A stretch of DNA of 64,000 bases from Paracoccus sp. SCSIO 75233 (GCF_027912675.1 NZ_CP115757.1:2942501-3006500); one strand, 5' to 3'; shown: positions 19,078 to 28,481, counted from the first letter of the stretch. Program-made: numbers and translations. Notes: generated from the sequence alone by a model not told the origin.

Positions 19078-19949
19078 GAACCGCGGATTTCAAGAATAAG
19101 GTCACAGGCCAGAAAACCGTCTGGACTGGAGGTTGCTTCGATGCTCTGTCCGCGAAGCTGATCGAGCGCGCCGGTTTCGATGCCGTCATGACAAGCGGTT
19201 TCGGCGTGTCCGCGTCGCTTTTGGGGATGCCGGACGCCGAACTCTATACCATGACCGAAAACTCGGGAGTGGTGCGTAATGTCGCGAGCGCGGTCGACAT
19301 TCCGGTCATTGCGGATATGGACACCGGCTATGGCAATGCGATTAACGTCATGCGCTCGGTCCGGGAATTCGAGCAGACGGGGGCGTCTGCGGTGATCCTA
19401 GAGGACCAGGTGTCACCCAAACGTTGTCCGATTTGTGTCAGCGGGGTCGAGGTGATCGGTCGCGATGAGGCGGCAAAAAAAGTTGCCGCCGCCGTTGAGG
19501 CGCGCCGCGACCCGAATATGCTGATTATTGCGCGGACAGATGCGTCCACGGTGGACGAAGCGATTCTGCGTGCCAAGGAATACGTTGCCGCAGGTGCTGA
19601 TATTGTCCAGCCGATCAGCGGCACGTTCAAATCGCTTGACGATCTGAAGCGCCTCCGCGAGGCAGCCGGTGTCCCGCTATCGCTGCAAATTCTTGGCTGG
19701 CTGGAGCAGGATCTGTCGGCAGAAGACATTGAAAGCGTGGCAGGCCTAGCCGTCTACCCGCTGATCGCTTTGATGACTGCTGCGGAGGCAATGTCGGAAA
19801 ACCTCGCAAAGCTCCGCGCCGAGCGAAGCTCTGCTAATCTGCCCCATGCAAGAATGGATCATCACGAATTCATCGATATGATTGGCTTTTCTGAGGTCGA
19901 GAGATTGCAGCTTAAATATCTTAAAAATGATGCGGAAAGCGCGGCTTGA
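19074..19949 (+). CDS. isocitrate lyase/PEP mutase-family lyase (dimethylmalate lyase-like)
   Basis: A 291-residue TIM-barrel lyase. The metal and substrate motifs are DMDTGYGNA, ILEDQVSPKRCPIC and IARTDAS. The lyase signature in this family is K-[KR]-C-G-H; here it is KRCPI, so the catalytic Cys is kept but the next two residues differ. Members with Cys cleave 2-hydroxyacids carrying a carboxylated C3, for example 2-methylisocitrate lyase and 2,3-dimethylmalate lyase, giving pyruvate or an analogue. Translational overlap with the hydratase small subunit makes sequential action likely. The gene ends 33 bp before a strong terminator that lies inside the converging IclR gene. Confidence 0.9.
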   Translation: MRTADFKNKVTGQKTVWTGGCFDALSAKLIERAGFDAVMTSGFGVSASLLGMPDAELYTMTENSGVVRNVASAVDIPVIADMDTGYGNAINVMRSVREFEQTGASAVILEDQVSPKRCPICVSGVEVIGRDEAAKKVAAAVEARRDPNMLIIARTDASTVDEAILRAKEYVAAGADIVQPISGTFKSLDDLKRLREAAGVPLSLQILGWLEQDLSAEDIESVAGLAVYPLIALMTAAEAMSENLAKLRAERSSANLPHARMDHHEFIDMIGFSEVERLQLKYLKNDAESAA

Positions 19950-19955
19950 TTCACT

Positions 19956-20744
19956 TTATGTGTCTCCGTGAATTCCAAGATCGCGGCGGACTTTCGCCGC
20001 GGTTTTTTGTAAACGCTCAAGGTAGATCGGTTCGTCCCCACGCATCATCTGCGGCGTCAGCCCGGCAACGGAGAGTGCACATATGACCGAGCCGTCCCGA
20101 TCGAAGATTGGTATAGCCAAAGCGGTCAGCCCGAGCGCAACATCATCGACGGCGCATTCCCAACCGCGATCACGGATGAGCTTTAGTCGTTCTATCAGCT
20201 CGTCACGGCTGGTGATCGACATCTCGTTCATTCGGGCGATGCTGCCGTCTATCAATCGCTCGACAACTTCATCGGGCTGATAAGCCAAAAGTAGCTTCGG
20301 GGCACCGCCTACGTTCAGCGGCAGCGTGCCGCCGACCGTCCACCAATGGACCTCAATGCCGCGCATATCGTGAACGCGGTCAAGACATACCGCACTATCG
20401 TCTTTAAACACCGAGAGAAATGCGGTCACGCTGAGATCAACGGCCAATTCCTCCAAGACCGGCCGCAAAATAACCCGCAAATCGCGCGCGTCCTCGACAT
20501 TTGACGCAAGCTCTCGGATCGCACGGCCCAGCTTGTATTGATGTGTGATGCTGTCCTGAGCGATAAAATCGCTTTGCATCAGTGTGATAAGCAGCCGCCG
20601 CGTCGTCCCCTTGTCAAGTCCTGTGGCATTTGTCACCTCTGCCAAGGTCTGTGATCCTCTTCCGGCGAAAGAATTTAACACCTCGAGTGCGCGAGTTACC
20701 GCTCGTACATTTGGTGTGGAAGATGCCTTGGGGCCTGATGCCAT
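19956..20744 (-). CDS. IclR-family transcriptional regulator
   Basis: A 262-residue protein. The winged helix-turn-helix is at about 15-75 (ALEVLNSFAGRGSQTLAEV, TGLDKGTTRRLLITLMQSDF), followed by the GAF-like IclR effector domain with CLDRVHDMRG, GGAPKLLLAY and the C-terminal ECAVDDVALGLTALAIP. IclR proteins usually sense the small organic acid degraded by neighbouring genes. It converges on the TRAP/hydratase/lyase operon and diverges from the FAD oxidase gene with 181 bp between starts. It could therefore control either, and the inverted repeat at 13102 is a candidate site. Confidence 0.92.
   Translation of the reverse strand: MASGPKASSTPNVRAVTRALEVLNSFAGRGSQTLAEVTNATGLDKGTTRRLLITLMQSDFIAQDSITHQYKLGRAIRELASNVEDARDLRVILRPVLEELAVDLSVTAFLSVFKDDSAVCLDRVHDMRGIEVHWWTVGGTLPLNVGGAPKLLLAYQPDEVVERLIDGSIARMNEMSITSRDELIERLKLIRDRGWECAVDDVALGLTALAIPIFDRDGSVICALSVAGLTPQMMRGDEPIYLERLQKTAAKVRRDLGIHGDT
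19982..20008 (+). terminator. rho-independent terminator inside the 3' end of the IclR gene
   Basis: CGCGGCG (19982-19988) and CGCCGCG (19995-20001) pair perfectly across a 6-nt loop and are followed by G then TTTTTT. It terminates the plus-strand hydratase/lyase transcript and at the same time encodes the C-terminus of the converging regulator. Confidence 0.85.
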
Positions 20745-20925
20745 TTAAGTTTACCCTTCTAGTGCCGCGCGGAAATATCGCGTGAGGGCAGATGTTACTG
20801 CGTGAAATGATGCTTGACCAGTGTCACAGGTGCGGGAGCTGGTTTCGTACGATGAAAGTTATATCGGCTGTTGACACAACTACATCTCAGCGGCACTCTG
20901 TAATCATCTTTGGGGGGAGTCAAAG

Positions 20926-22521
20926 ATGCAGGGCATCGCAGAAGCGGACGCGCAGGCGTTGTCGCTGATCGTCAAGGCCATTGGCGCTGACAAAGTCGAC
21001 AACAGTGATGACATTCGCGAATACTACGCTAATGATATTTTCTGGCAGCCGGGGATTGAGCCGCTCGCGGTGATCAGTCCTTCGACGCAACGGGAAGCAG
21101 CAGAGGCTGTTCGAGTTGCGATCGAGAATGGCATCGCCATCGTGCCGCGTGGTGGCGGCATGTCGTACACAAAGGGTTATCTCCCTGATCGTGCGCGGTC
21201 TTTGGTGATTGACACGCGCAACCTCAATCGCATTGTCGAAATCAACGCTAAGGACGGCTATGTCACGGTAGAGGCGGGCGCTACATGGGCAGCGTTGAAA
21301 GATGCTTTGGCGTCGAGCGGGATGCGCAGCGGCTATTGGGGGCCGCTGTCCGGGGTCAATGCGACTATCGGCGGCGCTCTGTCTCAAAACAGCGCTTTTT
21401 TCGGGTCTTCCCGCTACGGAACCGTCGCGGAATCAGTGCTTGGCGTGACCGTAGTGCTTGCTGATGGGTCAATCGCGACGACAGGATCGGGTGGGAGGAA
21501 AGGTGCGCGACCGTTCACGCGTTATGGCGGGCCTGATATGACGGGGATTTTCCTTGGCGACAATGGTGCGCTTGGCCTGAAATTGTCCGCAACACTGGCG
21601 ATACGACCAAAACCGCCCGAGACCGGATTCTTGTCCCTCGGGTTTGAGAAATTCACCGATATGGCTGCGACGCAGGTCGAAATGGCCCGCAGTGGGCTTG
21701 TTACCGAAGGCTTTGGGATTGACCGTGACAAGGCGCTTCAATCGGCGAGCGTGAACCGCCTGTCAGATAATGTTGACGCGCTAAAGAAGGTCGTTGGGCA
21801 GGGTAAGTCCTTGCTCTCGGGTTTGAAAGATGCCGCAAAAATAGCGACCTCCGGCCTCGACTGGCTGACGGGCCATAACTACTCGCTTCATATCGTGACA
21901 GAAGCTGAAACCGCCGAAGCACTGTGTACGAACCTAGCGGTTCTGGCCGAAATCGGGGAACGGCGCGGCGCGATTTTGCCTGACTCAATTCCACGCGTTA
22001 TGCGCTCCAAACCGTTTTCGCCGGTGCGCGGAATGCTGGGCAAAAACGGGGAAAGATGGGTGCCAATTCATGCGGTGTTCCCATTGAGCGAGGCGGAGCG
22101 TGTCGTGGAGGCGAACGAAGCCTTTTTTGCCGAACGGGCAGGCTGGCTTAAGGAAAAAGGCATCCTGTACACCGTAATGACGATGACGGTCGGGCAGTCA
22201 TTTTTTATCGAGCCCGCGTTTTACTGGCTCGATGAATTAACCCCGCTTCATATCCGGTCAGTGGGTGACGCGATAAAGCCGGATTGGAAACGGCGGCCTG
22301 CAAATGAGGATAGTCGTAACGCCGTGGTCGAACTCCGACGGGCGACGCAGGAGTTCTATGTCAGCCTTGGCGGAGCAAGTTGGCAGGTCGCGCGTGACTA
22401 TCCGTATCGCGAGGTGCTGGATGATGGCACGCGCGGTTTGCTCGACGCATTAAAGCGGGCGGTTGACCCGGAAGGACTCATGAATCCCGGTTCCTTGGGT
22501 CTCGCGGCCACATTTCAATAG
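20926..22521 (+). CDS. FAD-linked oxidase (VAO/PCMH family)
   Basis: A 531-residue flavoprotein. The N-terminal FAD-binding PCMH domain shows IAIVPRGGGMSYTKGYL, then DGYVTVEAGATWAALK and GPLSGVNATIGGALSQN. The C-terminal cap ends VDPEGLMNPGSLGL, typical of FAD-linked oxidase C domains of the lactate/glycolate/alkyl-DHAP synthase group. GGGGGGAGTC precedes the ATG. It could oxidise a 2-hydroxy acid or a phenolic or alcohol substrate; the sequence alone does not decide. A TTGACA at 20871 may belong to its promoter, but the matching -10 is poor. The CoA ligase follows after 28 bp, so the product may be activated to a thioester. Confidence 0.88.
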   Translation: MQGIAEADAQALSLIVKAIGADKVDNSDDIREYYANDIFWQPGIEPLAVISPSTQREAAEAVRVAIENGIAIVPRGGGMSYTKGYLPDRARSLVIDTRNLNRIVEINAKDGYVTVEAGATWAALKDALASSGMRSGYWGPLSGVNATIGGALSQNSAFFGSSRYGTVAESVLGVTVVLADGSIATTGSGGRKGARPFTRYGGPDMTGIFLGDNGALGLKLSATLAIRPKPPETGFLSLGFEKFTDMAATQVEMARSGLVTEGFGIDRDKALQSASVNRLSDNVDALKKVVGQGKSLLSGLKDAAKIATSGLDWLTGHNYSLHIVTEAETAEALCTNLAVLAEIGERRGAILPDSIPRVMRSKPFSPVRGMLGKNGERWVPIHAVFPLSEAERVVEANEAFFAERAGWLKEKGILYTVMTMTVGQSFFIEPAFYWLDELTPLHIRSVGDAIKPDWKRRPANEDSRNAVVELRRATQEFYVSLGGASWQVARDYPYREVLDDGTRGLLDALKRAVDPEGLMNPGSLGLAATFQ

Positions 22522-22549
22522 AGAGTATCGAGGCGGTAGGGAGATCAAT

Positions 22550-24202
22550 ATGAACGAGCCGAACGCGACGACATGGCCTCAGGGTATTCCCCGTCATTTG
22601 CCGACATTGCCAGCAAGTCCGTTTCAAAGCCTGCGCGACGTCGCAGGGCGCGTCCCTGATAAGGTTGCTCTCGATTACTATGGCAAGACGATCAGCTACG
22701 GTGAGATGCTGGCGTTAACCATGCGGCTGGCGTCCGTGCTAGATCAGGAGGGGGTAGGGAAAGGTGACCGGGTACTTCTGTGCCTGCAAAACTCCCCGCA
22801 ATTTGTCATTTCCTTCTATGCCATTTCGGCACTTGGCGCAGTGGTTGTGCCGGTGAATCCGATGAACAAGTCTGACGAAATCGCCTATCTCCTCAGCGAT
22901 ACCGGCGCGCGGATCATTATTGCCGGACAGGAGAAACTGGACGATCTTTCTGCGCTGCCACAAGGAAGCCTCGCACGCGCGCTCCTCGTGACGTATTCCG
23001 ACTACCTGCCAGAAACCCTGCAAATCCGACTTCCGGCTGAAGTGACCGCCGCCCCGGTCGAGACGGAGAACCGGCTATTTCTACGATGGGCTGCCACGCT
23101 CGCTCAGGCACCCGGTCAAGTTGTCTTGCCGGACCCCGATCCGGAGGCGCCTTCGGTCATGCCTTATACCAGTGGAACGACCGGAAATCCGAAAGGCTGC
23201 GTTCACCTGAACCGGACGACGATGACAACAGCGGTTGGCTCAGCGCTGTGGCTGGGGTTTGACGAAGACGATGTGCAGCTTCTTACACTGCCAATGTTCC
23301 ATGTCACCGGCATGCATATCCCGATGCTGGGGGGCATCCTGCGCGGCGGGAGCTTGCAGATTATGACCCGCTGGGATCGCGATGTCGCGATCGATCTTAT
23401 TGAGACAAGGGGCATCACGGTCTGGATCTGTATAGCGGCAATGGTCATAGACGTGGTGAATGCCGAGGGTTTGAGCGAACGCGATCTGTCATCGCTGAGG
23501 ATGATCATGGGCGGCGGTGCAGCCATGCCGGAGGCCGTTGCAAAGCGCCTCCGCGATCTCGTCGGACTCGACTATATCGAGGGCTATGGTCTCTCTGAGA
23601 CAGCCGCTCCGGTGATGATAAACCCGCCTGACGCACCTAAACGTGCATGCCTTGGCATTCCCTTGATGGGGGTGGATGCGCGAATTCTTGATGTCGACAG
23701 TCTTCAGACGGTGCCCGACGGAGAACAGGGGGAAATCATCATCAGTGCGCCACAGGTCTTCACGGGTTACTGGCGGCGACCGGAGACCGAAAGCGAAACC
23801 TTCATAAGCCTTGACGGCAAGCGCTTCCTTCGGACGGGGGATCTCGGCTATCGCGATGTCGACGGCTATTTTTATATGGTCGACCGCCTGAAGCGGATGA
23901 TCAATGCCAGCGGCTACAAAGTCTGGCCAACCGAGGTGGAAGCGACGCTGTTCAAGCATCCCGACATCCGGGAAGCCTGTGTGATTGCAACTCCAGATGA
24001 GCGCAAGGGTGAGGCCGTGAAGGCGTTCATCGTACCGCGAGACAACAACCAGCATGCGTCTGAAGACGAGATTGTTGCGTGGTGCCGTGAACGCATGTCG
24101 GCCTACAAGGTTCCGCGTCATGTGTCATTCGTTGATGCGCTTCCGAAATCGGGGACGGGAAAAATCATGTGGCGTGAGCTTCAGGAAAAGGAGTGGGCTT
24201 GA
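22550..24202 (+). CDS. long/medium-chain acyl-CoA synthetase (AMP-forming)
   Basis: A 550-residue ANL-superfamily ligase with MPYTSGTTGNPKGCVH near residue 205, EGYGLSETAAP (A5), FLRTGDLGYRD (A7), DRLKRMINASGYKVWP (A8) and the catalytic Lys in LPKSGTGKIMWRE. All motifs are intact. GGGAG lies before the ATG. It forms a unit with the FAD oxidase and probably activates the acid that oxidase makes. It is one of three complete CoA ligases in the island plus one broken C-terminal piece (see 24518), so the island likely handles more than one acid. Confidence 0.93.
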   Translation: MNEPNATTWPQGIPRHLPTLPASPFQSLRDVAGRVPDKVALDYYGKTISYGEMLALTMRLASVLDQEGVGKGDRVLLCLQNSPQFVISFYAISALGAVVVPVNPMNKSDEIAYLLSDTGARIIIAGQEKLDDLSALPQGSLARALLVTYSDYLPETLQIRLPAEVTAAPVETENRLFLRWAATLAQAPGQVVLPDPDPEAPSVMPYTSGTTGNPKGCVHLNRTTMTTAVGSALWLGFDEDDVQLLTLPMFHVTGMHIPMLGGILRGGSLQIMTRWDRDVAIDLIETRGITVWICIAAMVIDVVNAEGLSERDLSSLRMIMGGGAAMPEAVAKRLRDLVGLDYIEGYGLSETAAPVMINPPDAPKRACLGIPLMGVDARILDVDSLQTVPDGEQGEIIISAPQVFTGYWRRPETESETFISLDGKRFLRTGDLGYRDVDGYFYMVDRLKRMINASGYKVWPTEVEATLFKHPDIREACVIATPDERKGEAVKAFIVPRDNNQHASEDEIVAWCRERMSAYKVPRHVSFVDALPKSGTGKIMWRELQEKEWA

Positions 24203-24260
24203 GCAATCAAGCTTATGATCAAAACCAAATCGTATCACTCTGTAACACATAATTCATCTA

Positions 24261-24290
24261 TTGACAGGATGGCTTTGGTCACTTTAGGCT
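24261..24290 (+). promoter_or_regulatory. putative promoter TTGACA-N18-TAGGCT in the 24203-24517 gap
   Basis: TTGACA at 24261-24266 and TAGGCT at 24285-24290 lie in a 315-bp gap before the binding-protein gene. They form the third member of the set at 7835 and 16220. The rest of the gap holds no gene that I recognise; the leader of about 230 nt between promoter and start codon is unexplained. Confidence 0.45.
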
Positions 24291-24517
24291 AGTTGAGAGG
24301 GGGAGTTATCGAGGGGGGATCATGCCACCACTCGCCAACAGCCGTTCTTACCGGCTGGCTGTGCGAGGTTATCATATCACTGCTGATCGCATCCAAAGCC
24401 ATAATCACGACCAGACGGCCACGTCGTCGTCTCAACCGTTATGCGGCCAGCGTTGGCAATTTACCTAGGCTACGTAATCCCGCCACATCAGGCGGGGCGA
24501 ACCCAAGGGGGGAGTTC

Positions 24518-25741
24518 ATGGAAAGATTAAGCAACAAGTTGACGGGCGCAGCGGCAGCGCTGGCGCTCAGCCTCGGGGGGGCGGCATTCGCCGCTCCGAC
24601 GCCCGGCGAATATAATATCGGCATCATCAGTGACGATACCGGGCCGATCGCTTCTGCCGGCATTTCGTATCACAACGGTGCGGAGCTTGCGGTCGAAGAA
24701 ATTAATGCCGGCGGTTACGCAGGTGATGGTGTGACGCTGAATCTGCTCGTCAAAGATAGCGGTACCGATGCCGCCCGCGCGGTGCAGGCGATGACGCAAT
24801 TCGCCGCTGATCGTTCAGTAATGGCGACGACTTGCTGTATCATCACCCCTATTGCTGGCGCCGTGTCGCAGGTGGCGATGCGGGAGAAATTGCCGCTGGT
24901 GATTTATGGCGCGACGCGCGAAGGGCTGCCGCAGGAGCCATTCGTCACTTCGGTTGTGGCGCTGCCCGGTCCGCAAGAGGTCATGATGGCCAAGGAACTG
25001 GCGAATGTTCTCGACCCCAAGCGGGTGGTCTATTACGTGACCGGCGACAACGACATCTTCCTTGATCGCGCCTATGCGATGAAAGAGGTGCTCGAAGAGT
25101 ATGGTGCCGAAACAGTCGCGGAAATTTCCACGCTTGCAAACGATACCGACTTTACCGGACCGGCGACGCAAGGCATGGGCGCGGACCCCGACCTGATCCT
25201 GGTCATGGCCACCCAGCAACCTTCTGTGGGGATTATCTCCGCGCTGCGTGAACGTGGGTTCGAAGGCAACATCGCGACATCCGAGGTGCTTTCGCCACCT
25301 GCGATTTATCAGAAGTCTGGCAATATCGTAGCTGGCATTCCGTTTGCTTTGTCGTTCCAGCCGGGCCTCTCATCGTCTGAAGAGGCGACGGCATTCATCG
25401 AGGCGTATCAGGAAAAATTCGGCTCACTGCCGGATGTGTATGCCGCACAAGGCTATACTGCGATTCAATACATGGCGCAGGGCATGGCCGCGCTTGATGG
25501 CGATCCGACGCGAGAAGCTCTGGCGGAAAGCATGTGGCAGATCAACGAAATTGAGCGCAACCTCGTTTCGGCAGGCGATCCGCCAGACCCGCGCGCGATC
25601 GCGGGTTTTGTTGCCGAAAGGCTCGCATCCTATAAATGTCCGCAGGAATATGAATTCGTGTCAGAACTGCCCCGCAACGCCTTGGGCAAAGTGCTTAAGT
25701 CAGAGTTGCAAAGCCTGTTTACTTTTTCCGGGAAAGCCTAG
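24518..25741 (+). pseudogene. chimera: branched-chain-type ABC binding protein fused to a CoA-ligase C-terminus
   Basis: A 407-residue open frame. Residues 1-24 are a signal peptide (ALALSLGGAAFA), and up to about 345 it is a LivJ-type binding protein (GIISDDTGPIASAGISYHNG, VEEINAGGYAGDGV). The last 55 residues are the C-terminal subdomain of an AMP-forming CoA ligase (IAGFVAERLASYKCPQEYEF, SELPRNALGKVLKSELQ), including its catalytic Lys. The two halves never belong together. The join near 25545-25580 marks a deletion that removed the end of the binding protein, any transporter genes and most of a ligase gene, by chance in frame. A strong GGGGGGAG site precedes the ATG. Export of a functional protein is doubtful. 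Confidence 0.85.
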
Positions 25742-25743
25742 CT

Positions 25744-27402
25744 TTAGCCGTCTGCGGCCTTTTCCTCATCTTCGAGAACGCGGCGCAAAAGCTTGCCGGC
25801 CGCGCTCCGTGGCAGTTCGGCCCGGAACTCTAGCGCAGTGGGAAGTTCATGGCGCCCCAGTCTTTCGGCCAGAAAGCCACGCAAGGCCTCTAGTGTCATT
25901 TGCTTCGCTTCCGGCTTTAATGTGATGAAAGCTTTCACCGATTGTCCGCGATAGTCATCCGGGATCCCCACGGCCAATACTTCTGCCACGTCGGGATGTT
26001 CGTAAATCGCGTTCTCGACATGCGCCGGATAAACATTGAACCCGCCGGAAATGATCAGGCTTTTCTTGCGGTCAACAAGATATAGCAGGCCATTTTCGTC
26101 CCGGTAACCGATGTCCCCGCTGAGGAAGAAACCATCTGCGAAAGCCTTCGCCGTTTCTTCCTTTCGATTCCAATATCCTGAAAACACATTCGGCCCCCGG
26201 ATGCGGAGTTCGCCGATTTCGTTGGCGCCAAGGGTCCGATGCGGATCGTCCAGTGAAACGACTTCGATTTCAACAGAAGGTTGCGGCACCCCGATTATGC
26301 CGGACTTCATGACGGCTTGCATGGGGATCTGGCTACCGACCGGAGAGGCTTCGGTCATACCCCATCCACCGAGAAGCCGATTACCGATAATATTCTCTAC
26401 GCGTCGAGCGGTTTCCGGCGGCAGTGGTGCGCCGCCTGAGATACAAAACTGCAGTGAGGAGAGATCATGCTGCTGCGCTGCCGGATGCCCGGCAATGGCG
26501 ATCCACATTGTGGGAACGCCGGGGAAAACGGTCAAACGTTCCTGTTCGATCTGGCGGATCACCGTCTCCGCGTCGAAACGTCGGTGCAAATAAACACAGC
26601 ATCCCTCGCGAAACTGGCGAAGGATCACGAAATTCATGGCGTAGGCATGAAACAGCGGCAGTACGCCCAGAACCCGCTCCTCTCCCGGTCTTTCGGCGCG
26701 GATGTCTTTCCAATGAACGGCAATATCTACCGCTGCCGTGAGGTTTCCGTGACTGAGCATTGCCGCCTTCGGCACGCCTGTCGTGCCTCCGGTATACTGT
26801 AAAACGGCAATATCTTCCTTTTTCAGAGCTGGCCATGCGTCCGGCAGGGGGCAATCGAAAAGCTCTTCGAGATTTTCGAAGCGAAGATCTTCCGGCAATT
26901 GGGCGAGTTCTGACGCCGACGCACCCCAGCGGGCTTCATCACAGACCCAGACAAGCTCCAGTTGCCCTTCGTCCAAAACGGTGATGGCATTTTTCAGCAT
27001 GTCTGGTTGGTTCAGCGTAATCATCCGCCGCGCCCCGGTGTCGTTCAGCTTGAAGATAAGCTCTCGCGCGGGATCGAGCGGCGAAAGATTGACGATCCGC
27101 GCCCCAATGCGTGCCAAAGCGAAAAACGCCAGATAATAGCTCGCAGTGTTTGGGAGATAAATTCCGACAGCTTCGCCGCTTTTGACGCCCTGCTGCATCA
27201 ATCCGGCAGCAAGATGTTTCGAGAGCCGATCTATCTCGTTAAAACTCAAAGCGTTGTCACGGTAGACGAGAGCAGTTTTTTCGCCATATCGACCTACCGC
27301 ACCGTCTGTCATGTCGGGAAGAGTTGTCGCTGTGATGTTCGCATCCCAATGACAACTTGGTGGGTAGGCTTTGATCCAGGGGTGATCGATTTTGTCAGGC
27401 AC
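25744..27402 (-). CDS. acyl-CoA synthetase (AMP-forming), PimA-like position
   Basis: A 552-residue ANL ligase starting with GTG. It has LQYTGGTTGVPKAAML near residue 210, GGWGMTEASPVG (A5), FLSGDIGYRDENG (A7), DRKKSLIISGGFNVYP (A8) and LPRSAAGKLLRRVL with the catalytic Lys. It resembles long-chain fatty-acid CoA ligases of FadD type. It is the last gene of a leftward run with a small and a large acyl-CoA dehydrogenase, the same composition as the pim operon of Rhodopseudomonas palustris, where PimA activates pimelate. Its stop lies 2 bp from the converging chimeric gene, so the deletion junction there may have removed a terminator. Confidence 0.93.
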   Translation of the reverse strand: MPDKIDHPWIKAYPPSCHWDANITATTLPDMTDGAVGRYGEKTALVYRDNALSFNEIDRLSKHLAAGLMQQGVKSGEAVGIYLPNTASYYLAFFALARIGARIVNLSPLDPARELIFKLNDTGARRMITLNQPDMLKNAITVLDEGQLELVWVCDEARWGASASELAQLPEDLRFENLEELFDCPLPDAWPALKKEDIAVLQYTGGTTGVPKAAMLSHGNLTAAVDIAVHWKDIRAERPGEERVLGVLPLFHAYAMNFVILRQFREGCCVYLHRRFDAETVIRQIEQERLTVFPGVPTMWIAIAGHPAAQQHDLSSLQFCISGGAPLPPETARRVENIIGNRLLGGWGMTEASPVGSQIPMQAVMKSGIIGVPQPSVEIEVVSLDDPHRTLGANEIGELRIRGPNVFSGYWNRKEETAKAFADGFFLSGDIGYRDENGLLYLVDRKKSLIISGGFNVYPAHVENAIYEHPDVAEVLAVGIPDDYRGQSVKAFITLKPEAKQMTLEALRGFLAERLGRHELPTALEFRAELPRSAAGKLLRRVLEDEEKAADG

Positions 27403-27418
27403 CGGAGCCTACCTTTCC

Positions 27419-28480
27419 TCAGAACCCGAGCTCGCGTGCAACTATGTCAGCATGGTGCGAATACCCACCCAACAGCTCAGACGATACTCGACCTGATTTC
27501 AGAAACAGCCCGATGTCGTGTTCGGCAGTCATGCCGATGCCGCCATGAAGCTGTAGGCAATCCGCAAGCACGACACGTGACAGATCCGCCAATTTGGCTT
27601 TCGCAACGGAGCTGTGCAGTGCCAGCTCCGCTTCATGCCGGTCTAACGCAATGGCTGCACGATGTGTGGCAGACCAGCCGTCTTCGATCTCGCAGTAGAT
27701 TTGTGCGAGACGGTGCTGGATCGCCTGAAAGGACGCGATCCGCCGGTCAAACTGCTTGCGTTCGCGCAGATAGTCGAGGGTGAGTTCAAAGGCCGCTTCA
27801 ACGGTGCCGCAGCTATAGGCTGAGATCCAGGTTGCGGCGCAGTTCATCGCCGCTGCCGGTGCCTCGTCTGACATGATGGTGTCGCGTTCAACCTGCACGG
27901 CGTTCAGCGTGATCTGCGCAAGCATGCGGCCGTCGGCCATGCGACGCGGGGCAATCTCTATGCCGGCATTGTCGACAGGGACCAGAGCGAGAACCGACAC
28001 ATCGTCGTGGTCCGCGCGAATAATCAGCGAAGTCGCTCCTACGGCATCTATGCCCCACGCACAAACACCGTTGAGCAGACCGTCCGCTAAGACCACTTCG
28101 CCGTCGAGACCCAAGCCGATTTGCTCCGTGCCTTCCGTAATACCGGCCAGACAGTCTTCGCGCATCTTGTCGGACCCGAAGCGCGCTATCGTATGGGCGG
28201 TGACGGTTGTACCTAACAGAGGAGATATGACGAGTTCCCGTCCCAACTCCCTGGCAACGAGGCATGCAGCGACCATATCCATATCCGAACCGCCGTGATC
28301 TTCGTCAACAAGCATGCCGGGAAAGCCGAGCTCATGCAGTTTTGATGATAAATCACTGGAACATGCGATCTTACTTTCTGGCGCTAATAAAGTCCGCGCG
28401 CCGCTGACGGATTCCGCCCTTGCGATGCTCCGAGCGCTATCGCGCACCATGGACTGTTCTTCTGAGAATGCGTACATCAT
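27419..28480 (-). CDS. acyl-CoA dehydrogenase, small subunit type (PimD/FadE28-like)
   Basis: A 353-residue acyl-CoA dehydrogenase paralogue with the general fold (MYAFSEEQSMVRDSARSIA at the N-terminus, DYLRERKQFDRRIASFQAIQ and DCLQLHGGIGMTAEHDIGLF late). It lacks a clear middle-domain Y-x-T-E-P flavin loop and a catalytic Glu where the large partner has one. In known two-gene enzymes (PimC/PimD, FadE28/29) such a subunit pairs with a full-length partner in a heterotetramer. The start at 28480 leaves 1 bp after the large-subunit stop and follows AAGGAC. The frame extends further upstream, but that stretch is antisense-like shadow. Confidence 0.88.
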   Translation of the reverse strand: MMYAFSEEQSMVRDSARSIARAESVSGARTLLAPESKIACSSDLSSKLHELGFPGMLVDEDHGGSDMDMVAACLVARELGRELVISPLLGTTVTAHTIARFGSDKMREDCLAGITEGTEQIGLGLDGEVVLADGLLNGVCAWGIDAVGATSLIIRADHDDVSVLALVPVDNAGIEIAPRRMADGRMLAQITLNAVQVERDTIMSDEAPAAAMNCAATWISAYSCGTVEAAFELTLDYLRERKQFDRRIASFQAIQHRLAQIYCEIEDGWSATHRAAIALDRHEAELALHSSVAKAKLADLSRVVLADCLQLHGGIGMTAEHDIGLFLKSGRVSSELLGGYSHHADIVARELGF

Positions 28481-28481
28481 G

